Source: Lobosporangium transversale
Taxonomy: Eukaryota; Mortierellomycota; Mortierellomycetes; Mortierellales; Mortierellaceae
Direction: 5' to 3'
Assembly (NCBI RefSeq): GCF_002105155.1
Contig: NW_019028992.1
Coordinates: forward strand, 310,001 to 374,000
DNA: 64,000 nt
The notes below the pieces were generated by a model, which was given only the letters and a program-made list of their open reading frames with translations, ran no database searches and was not told the origin of the DNA. Positions 57,707-64,000 of this stretch are shown here, one piece after another (the first letter of the stretch is position 1; each line of letters starts with the position of its first letter). The translations under genes and the position numbers were made by a program.

Positions 57707-58334
57707 ATGAAGTTCACTACGCTCATTCCTGCTATTGCTGTAGCCGCCAGTGTCCTCTCTTCCTCTGCCTCTGCTGCCCCCCCACAGTACACTCTTTGTA
57801 GCTCTACCAACAGCTCTCTGAATATCACGGAAGTGACCTATGAGCCTGATTCTCCCGTACCAGGTGAAGAATTCTGTGCTACCGTCAAAGGCAATCTCAC
57901 ACGCCCTATCAACAATGGGTCTACTCTGTTAGTCAATGGAACGTTTCGTAAGTCCTTTTTTTATAATTTATATTTTTAATTTTTTGCATGCTTCGCGTGT
58001 ATTACTACATAATACTAATAAATACTCGTTTTTTGGTGTAGTCGGCATTGAGTTTTCCAATGCTAATTCTCCAATGGATCTTTGTCAGGGCCTCTCGTAT
58101 TTCAATATTACTTGCCCGGTCCCAGCACAAGAGTTTTCTACGGAAGAATGTAAAGACATTCCATCGGATTGGAGGCCCAGCAACATCACACTCGGCACAA
58201 TCAAAATGCATGCCAAGAACGCTGATGGCACCGATATCATCTGCATCGAGGCTCCTATCCAGCACCCTGGACATATGGATGATAGCATGAAAAATGCCCA
58301 GTTAAACTTAAACAGCTTGAGATTTTTGTTCTAA
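57707..58334 (+). CDS. secreted ML-domain lipid-transfer protein (NPC2/PG-PI-TP type), gene 1
   Basis: There are two exons, 57707-57947 and 58042-58334, 534 nt (177 aa). A signal peptide (LIPAIAVAASVLSSSASA) is followed by an ML fold. The fold shows YTLCSSTNSSLNITEV with the first Cys, PVPGEEFCATVKG, MDLCQGL, ITCPVPAQ and a final IKMHAKNADGTDIICIEAPI, so the spaced cysteines of the family are present. N-glycosylation sequons are frequent (NSS, NIT, NLT, NGS, NGT). Family members carry sterols or phospholipids between membranes. Compared with gene 2, this copy has a ~23-residue C-terminal extension after the conserved AP-I end. Confidence 0.88.
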
Positions 58335-59811
58335 GAATTAGAAAGACTATTATAAAAAAAATAAAAATAAAAAAAAAGCCACAGGCGCGATTTGACTAGG
58401 AATAAAAAAAAAGGTGATATTTTCCATTTACCTGGTCCGTTTTTTTGATGTAAAAAAACAAACATCTGGTTATACCGGCCTTGAATGTGTCTTGTGTTAT
58501 GTAAATATGACTAAAGTAGAATGATCTTCCAGACTTTAAGTCTTCAGGCTTCATCAATCTTTACTGCCCTTACTATAACAGCAGCAATATAAGAGTAATA
58601 TCCTATCGATGGAGATCATGAGCATGTCAATACTTTATGATGATATAACGTTCAGCTAGAGATATGGCTCTCCATGTTCTTTTGAAGGGTGCTTTTACCA
58701 TGTGAAACCTCTTTTGAAGAGAGGAAGCTGACATGGTCAATGTACGGAAATTTAATAGGGACTTCATGTCGATGTTGATCGCGTACATAATAATTGGTGA
58801 GACTACCTTGTCTAGCCTCAGCATCTGTCTTTTGGATGTTGGATTGATCTAGAAGTCCTGCATCCCTATTTAAATAAATGTCTTCATTTATTTAATAGTA
58901 GGTCATTGTTGTTATTTTCTTCCTATCATAACAAAACAACATGATCGCTTTAATGCGGAATAAATTAATGCATCATGTCGTTCCTTTCGTAGGTTCTAGT
59001 CACTATTGAGCAAAATCTCGATGCAAGTTTGCTAGAAAGCAAGATATTGTCATTATTATACATATACAAATATTTTTAGTAATGATAAAGCCTCCTTCAT
59101 TGGGTTCTCGCAATGTCTCTTGGCCATCACTCCTCAATACTAACTCTTTTATCTATAACAACCACATAAAACAGCTCTCACACGTTCACTCTAAAAAAAA
59201 AAAAAAAAAAAAAAGACTGCTGTCGTCCTTTCACAACTATGCAAGAGAATCAACAGTTGGCTCGAAATATATTCCATGGAATGAGGAATGCAAATGAGAT
59301 CGAAGATGGGCATGACATGGCGTCAAAATGAAGGCTATTTTGATTTGCCTGAATAAACAGAGTCCACCTAAACGTAGTCTACGCGTAACTCAAGGCTGTG
59401 GATGGTCACGCCAAGACAAACTGCGCATGTGCTTAGTCTAGTTTCTGCATGTTCCCATACTCCTATAATATAGTGTTGGCTGTGGAGAGAGCGGGGGAGA
59501 CCCTGAATACGTTGTATTGTCTGAGACATTGACAGAGTACAAAACCCAAACAAACAGAATTCCTGTTCATTCTGCCCGTGATGTAAATAAACCATTTGGA
59601 CCCTGATGTGCAAAAGCAAATATGACGATGATGTTTGATGGTGCAAACAGGCTCAGCCAACAATAAGCAGAACCTCGTTAGTATGGATCCACTGGGCATA
59701 TAAAAATAACCTCATGAAATCGAGGACTGTCGTTGCTGCTGCTGAACTGCTTGTACTTTTGGGTAAATGGCAAAATGGAAGAAGCACGACAACAAAGAGT
59801 ATACAAGAGTA
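58335..59811. other. intergenic between ML genes
   Basis: No gene was supported. An A run is at 59196-59214. Short frames at 59368-59895 on the minus strand are unremarkable. Confidence 0.5.
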
Positions 59812-59819
59812 TATAAAAG
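59812..59819 (+). promoter_or_regulatory. TATA box of ML-domain gene 2
   Basis: TATAAAAG lies 120 bp upstream of the ATG. Confidence 0.6.
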
Positions 59820-59931
59820 TCAGGAATCCATCACCCCTCTTTGTCCTATTTCCTAAAACTCCATATCCTTTTTGCCTCGCTACTTTCCCACACATATCTT
59901 ACCTTTATTTCCCGACAGTATATTTACAATC

Positions 59932-60497
59932 ATGAAATCCTTCATCACACTCATTTCTACTGTTGCTGCTGCGTCCATTACCGTTGCAGCTCCGATTACT
60001 ACTGCGACAGATTTCACTTACTGTGCTGACAACAGCACTTTGAAACTCTCAGGATTGACTTTCCAGCCTGATCCCATTGTACCAGGCCAGAAAGTATGTG
60101 TCACTGTCGATGCTACTCTCTCACAGCCTATCACCAAAGGATCTACTATCGAGGTCGCTGCATCTATCTGTAAGTTTTATATATATCTTAAGCTCTATGC
60201 TAGATTATACATGCCATGCCTAGCTAGACAGACAAATGCTCAGTGTTTTAACAGAATTTTTTTTTTGTCGTCGTCTTAGTTGGAATCCAAGCATACAGTT
60301 TTACAATGGATCTGTGCAAGGCTCTATCTAATGTCAACGTTGCCTGTCCGATTGCACAGGGCAGCTCCACTGTGAATAAGTGCATAACCGTGCCCAAATG
60401 GATCCCTTCTTTCACGATCGACATAAAAGCACATGCCAAAAATCCAGATGGCACAGACATTATTTGTATCAAGGCGCCCATCAAATTTAGATCATAA
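59932..60497 (+). CDS. secreted ML-domain lipid-transfer protein (NPC2/PG-PI-TP type), gene 2
   Basis: There are two exons, 59932-60169 and 60280-60497, 456 nt (151 aa). The signal peptide is ITLISTVAAASITVAAP. The ML fold is the same as in gene 1: FTYCADNSTLKLSGLTFQP, PGQKVCVTVDATL, MDLCKALS, VACPIAQGS and IKAHAKNPDGTDIICIKAPI. The single intron sits at the same place and phase as in gene 1 (before the FGI segment), which supports origin by tandem duplication. It ends within four residues of the conserved block, so it is the shorter, more typical form. Two overlapping AATAAA signals follow at 60506-60515, close to the convergent CDC50 gene. Confidence 0.9.
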
Positions 60498-60505
60498 TTC
60501 ATCAG

Positions 60506-60515
60506 AATAAATAAA
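60506..60515 (+). terminator. poly(A) signals of ML-domain gene 2
   Basis: Two overlapping AATAAA hexamers start nine bases after the stop. Confidence 0.5.
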
Positions 60516-60558
60516 GCCCTTTAATGTGATATATACTATACATTTATTTCGTTCTTCC

Positions 60559-60880
60559 TTAGTATCGTGCACTAGCCCCTGTTGTAGTTGCTGATGGGGG
60601 AAATGCTTCACCCTCAGACTCTTCAAAGTCATGACGATGGTTTGAGCTATTGGATGATATAGTTTTAGCGAGCCTATGATTGTTGTCCCAAGCAACAAAG
60701 GTATGATCACCCAATCGTCTGGGCTTGTACAGGTGACGAGCTACAAATAAAAACCCGAGAACGACGCAGAGTACACCTACAACCACATAGGCGATCCCCA
60801 AAAACGGATTACGACCGCCCATGAATGACACTGTGGAAATGACGATCGATTTTGTGCCAGTAAACGATGTCACATTGTAA

Positions 60881-60913
<33 letters not shown>

Positions 60914-62408
60914 AAAATGTTACATGCGTCAGGTTTGACCCTGCTTGGGAAAACAAACAAAAAAAAAAAAAAGGACTTACTCATGTCAATGTCAATCGTA
61001 TATGTGCCAACGGGGAGATCGTCTTGTTCATTCTTGGCGTAAATCTTTCGAAAATTGGGCAATCCAGAGGTTCGCATCCATACCTGGAAATGCTCATCCT
61101 CCGCCACATTAATCGGGGGAGAAGCTTCAGAATACCCATTTGGATAGTTTCTCCAGTTGGGTGGTGGTCGAATCTCGGATAGTTCATAAGAATATTTTGC
61201 ATATTTCGATGCATCACCATCCCAAGCAATCCCTTTATCAATTAGCAGATATGTCTTATTGTCGTTTGTTGTTGCGTCGAATGGCTTGAAAGCAAGACCG
61301 AAACTATCTATTAAAAAAAGGAGGAAGGTCTTAAAATTAAAAAGGTCCCCTTATCTGTTCCTTCATTAGGTCCAGTGATCCTCATGACTTAACTATCACT
61401 AGTCATGACACTTACCATTGAACATTGAGTTAGCCATGAGTCCACAAGGATAAATGGGGTAGGTCACATTGTTCTCTTCAACAACAGCGAGTCGATCGCA
61501 ACCACCGGCCTTTAGCTCTTCTACAGATCGTCTCTCGCCTGCAAGTTGCCTCATGTCCATGCTCTTAATCCATTGGCGGTGGTTCTGATGGAAATTCGTG
61601 AGGCGATAAAAGACAAAAACGGGCCGCTTCATTTTTACTGGTATATGAAACTTAACCGTGCATCGCATCGTTGGCCAGGTCACATTGTTACCAGAGCCCA
61701 CTGCTTGGATGGACCTGTACTCGGGTGATGGTGTTGATGCGTCATCACCTGCAGAACCCGGGAAATTGCTCGTAAAGGATTCCGTGGGAACAGGGACAAA
61801 TTCTAGTCCAGCCTTGTCACATTCCGTGTAATCAACTATGAGCTCGGCAACCTGAAAACAGTTAGATGCAAAGGTATGATTGCTTGTTTTTTTTTTTTTT
61901 TTTTCTTTGTCAGATAGCATTACCACTGACGATAGAATGATCGCTTTTTCTTGTCTAAATAGGAAACAAAAGACAAGGAGCTTTTTTTTTTCTCCAATGC
62001 CACAATCCAGCTCGGGCCTTTTGATGGTCTGTAGAAGTGTGCTGCTTTTCATCTAGTCACTTAATCGTGGCCATAGAGGTCATAAACCCCTTGTCCTATT
62101 TCCTATTACTCCTGCGCACTTACAGTGTCACTGGCCCAGAGAAGAAGACCGCCAATGGGCGCAAAAAGGATGCCAACGATGAGAAACACAGGCAGAACTG
62201 TCTTTGGTGTCAGATTAGGCTGACAAGCTCTGAGTCGTTGCTGTTTGAATGCCGAGTCTAATCATCTCAACAATTCCAATTGCTTGAGCATCAGTAATTT
62301 ACCTTCGGCGTCAATACACCAATACCCCAAATTTTTATTTTAAAACGCCACTAATTAATTATAAACGTGCTTACCAACTGGCCTTCTGCTTTTTTTCTCT
62401 GTAGTCAT
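60559..62408 (-). CDS. CDC50/LEM3-family P4-ATPase (flippase) subunit
   Basis: There are five exons: 62408-62375, 62257-62124, 61851-61416, 61307-60981 and 60881-60559. They sum to 1254 nt, giving 417 aa. The start MTTEKKSRRPV joins in phase to DSAFKQQRLRACQPNLTPKT, a hallmark of the family. TM1 (VLPVFLIVGILFAPIGGLLL) is followed by VAELIVDYTECD, a large extracytosolic Cys-containing domain (YPIYPCGLMANSMFND, GIAWDGDASKYAKYS) and NYNVTSFTGTKSIVIST. TM2 is GGRNPFLGIAYVVVGVLCVV, and a cytosolic tail ends the protein. It pairs with P4-ATPases for ER exit and lipid flipping. Canonical splice sites and uninterrupted phase make the model firm. Confidence 0.95.
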
Positions 62409-64000
62409 TGATTGGGTTTTTTTTCTTCGACTTTTTATTTTATTTTTACTTTTTTTGTGGACTTTGAAAGAGAAATGATAATAAAAATAAAAAAAAAAAT
62501 AAAAATAAAAATCAATGCTGGATGGTGTGTCAGGGGCTACGGCGATTTGCTCTTTGGAGACACAGCCTGCTGTTGGGCTATGAGAGTCACCTGAATCAAC
62601 ATGGACGCACGCGACGCAGCCAGAGTAAAGAAAGACTTGGAATGGGAGAAATGTCCGAATAAACAAAGATCAGAGTTTCATTCTAAGGAAGAAAGCTCTT
62701 AATTCATGAAACTAATCGGACAGAGAGTTAAGCTACTTTGGTTCGAATAAATCTTTACGAATTGAATGAATCAGCTCGTGGTGTGACAATTGACCCGTCA
62801 CCTTTGTTTCCAGATTATGACATTGGATCCCAGATGTATCCCTTTCAATGCTCTATGAAAATGACATATATAACATTGATGGCTCTGTCTCATAGATATG
62901 CCCACTATCTAAGATATAAACGATTTTCAAGCACTGATAAACTCCTCTATTAAAATGCCCTTTCCTCCTCCGCCACTCCCCCTCTCCTTCTTTCCTTTGT
63001 TGTCCAAGACTTGTCTGCCATGATAAACAAGTTTTGTACTATTTGAGATAGAGTGCAAGACAAGAGTCGATAATATGTAATTAGTACAAACGAGAGCACA
63101 TTCATTGTCCACGATATTTTAATTATTTAAAATTATACTGCAGATCCAATGGAGAATCGAGAAAGATCAAGAAGAAACCATACAATGAAAAGGATAGGCT
63201 GCCGCCAAATTAAACCACACTAATAGAGGAATACCTCGCGTCGCAAGCAGAGAATGCTTTAATCTCCTTTTATTGACCACACGTCATGCCCTGAAGAAGC
63301 AAGGGAGGAGACAAACTTAGGATGCACACTGTTTACCTCAAAACTTTTAGGTCATCATGATCCAATATGTGGAGGGGCTACAACTGCCCAAAGCTCTGTT
63401 CTTAATCAAGTGCCATTCGCTGTCATATTTTTCCCCAGAGCGGATTTAAAAAAAATCTATCAGACCAAAAACAATGGGAACCTGCACGAGAAACCCTCTT
63501 CTCCCCCTGGTTTTTTTTTTTTTTCTTGAATGATGAACGCAATCTTTAAACAATTGTCCACATTTTTCAGGTGAAAAAAAAAAAAAAAAAAAAAAAAGGG
63601 TAATCAACGCATGTGGGATAGAGAAATTGTTGACAAAAGATAAAAAAACCAGAAGAATGTATATATACTGTACTTTTCGGCTTAGCTCAGTTCAGCCATT
63701 TGAAATTTTGTTTGGTTATTTTTTCTTTTCTAGACTCTCCTTCCCAGATATAAAGTAAAATATATAAAATAAGATGAGGGATTCGATTAAATAAAACCCC
63801 TGGTCCTGTCCGTAACTCGTTCGTACCGCCTGAATGTTTGGACACAAATACTCAAAAGCCGTAAATAGAACAGATTTGTTTGTTCGGTACACACTTGTGA
63901 GACCTTGTCTTTTTTAAACGGAGTTGAGTATTTTCGGTTTTAGCCATTGAAGCATGCGCAGTACATTGTCTTTCCAAGATCGAAGGAGACAGGTTATTAT
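62409..64000. other. right-end region without recognised gene
   Basis: Promoter side of the CDC50-type gene, then AT-rich DNA with homopolymers (63512-63524, 63575-63597). No frame has protein-like features. Confidence 0.5.

Noticed and set aside
1-64000. tRNA, rRNA and CRISPR
   Set aside because: No convincing cloverleaf with A/B boxes, no rRNA-like sequence and no regularly spaced direct repeats were seen; short tRNAs with introns could still be missed by eye.

Overview
The window is nuclear DNA of an early-diverging filamentous fungus, most likely Mucoromycota (Mucorales). The evidence is small, densely spliced genes with short GT-AG introns, typical eukaryotic housekeeping proteins, long A/T homopolymer runs in introns and intergenic DNA, and chromovirus-type (Ty3) and LINE-like retroelement remains. 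The species cannot be named from the sequence alone. Gene models were built by hand from ORFs, splice sites and phase. For most multi-exon models the summed exon length is a multiple of three and ends at a natural stop.

Layout. 1-4.5 kb is a decayed repeat block: a non-LTR reverse transcriptase fragment, a small SINE-like insertion with target-site duplication, a foldback element, and a broken multi-exon gene between two ~0.4 kb inverted repeats. 5.2-8.4 kb (minus) is a kelch-like single-pass membrane protein. 9.4-27.4 kb is gene-rich: an eIF4E-transporter-like gene (minus) divergent from eIF4E (plus), UBC8/UBE2H (minus), ribosomal protein eS4 (minus), a Zds-family protein (minus), ATP synthase subunit j (plus) and eIF3k (plus). 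28.5-32.3 kb holds two head-to-tail, truncated and frameshifted Ty3 chromovirus copies. 32.9-38.8 kb has a VOC/glyoxalase-like protein (plus), a PC-esterase type II membrane protein (minus) and the glucosidase II beta subunit (minus). 38.8-43.1 kb is nearly empty. 43.1-47.9 kb (plus) has a low-complexity coiled-coil protein, an NAD(P)-binding NmrA-like protein and a TMEM41/VTT membrane protein. 49.0-56.4 kb holds two head-to-head secreted M28 aminopeptidase paralogues. 57.7-60.5 kb has two tandem ML-domain (NPC2/PG-PI transfer type) secreted proteins. 60.6-62.4 kb (minus) is a CDC50-family flippase subunit.

Functional themes. Four translation genes lie within 18 kb: 4E-T-like, eIF4E, eS4 and eIF3k. 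The first two encode a probable binding pair and share one intergenic promoter region. The right third is enriched in secretory and membrane functions, with two local duplications (M28 peptidases, ML proteins). I found no CRISPR array, rRNA, recognisable tRNA, biosynthetic cluster or clearly novel system. The most distinctive items are the 4E-T/eIF4E divergent pair with a 17-nt microexon, the M28 inverted duplication with identical exon lengths and a shared core-promoter 13-mer, and the nested repeat block at the left end.
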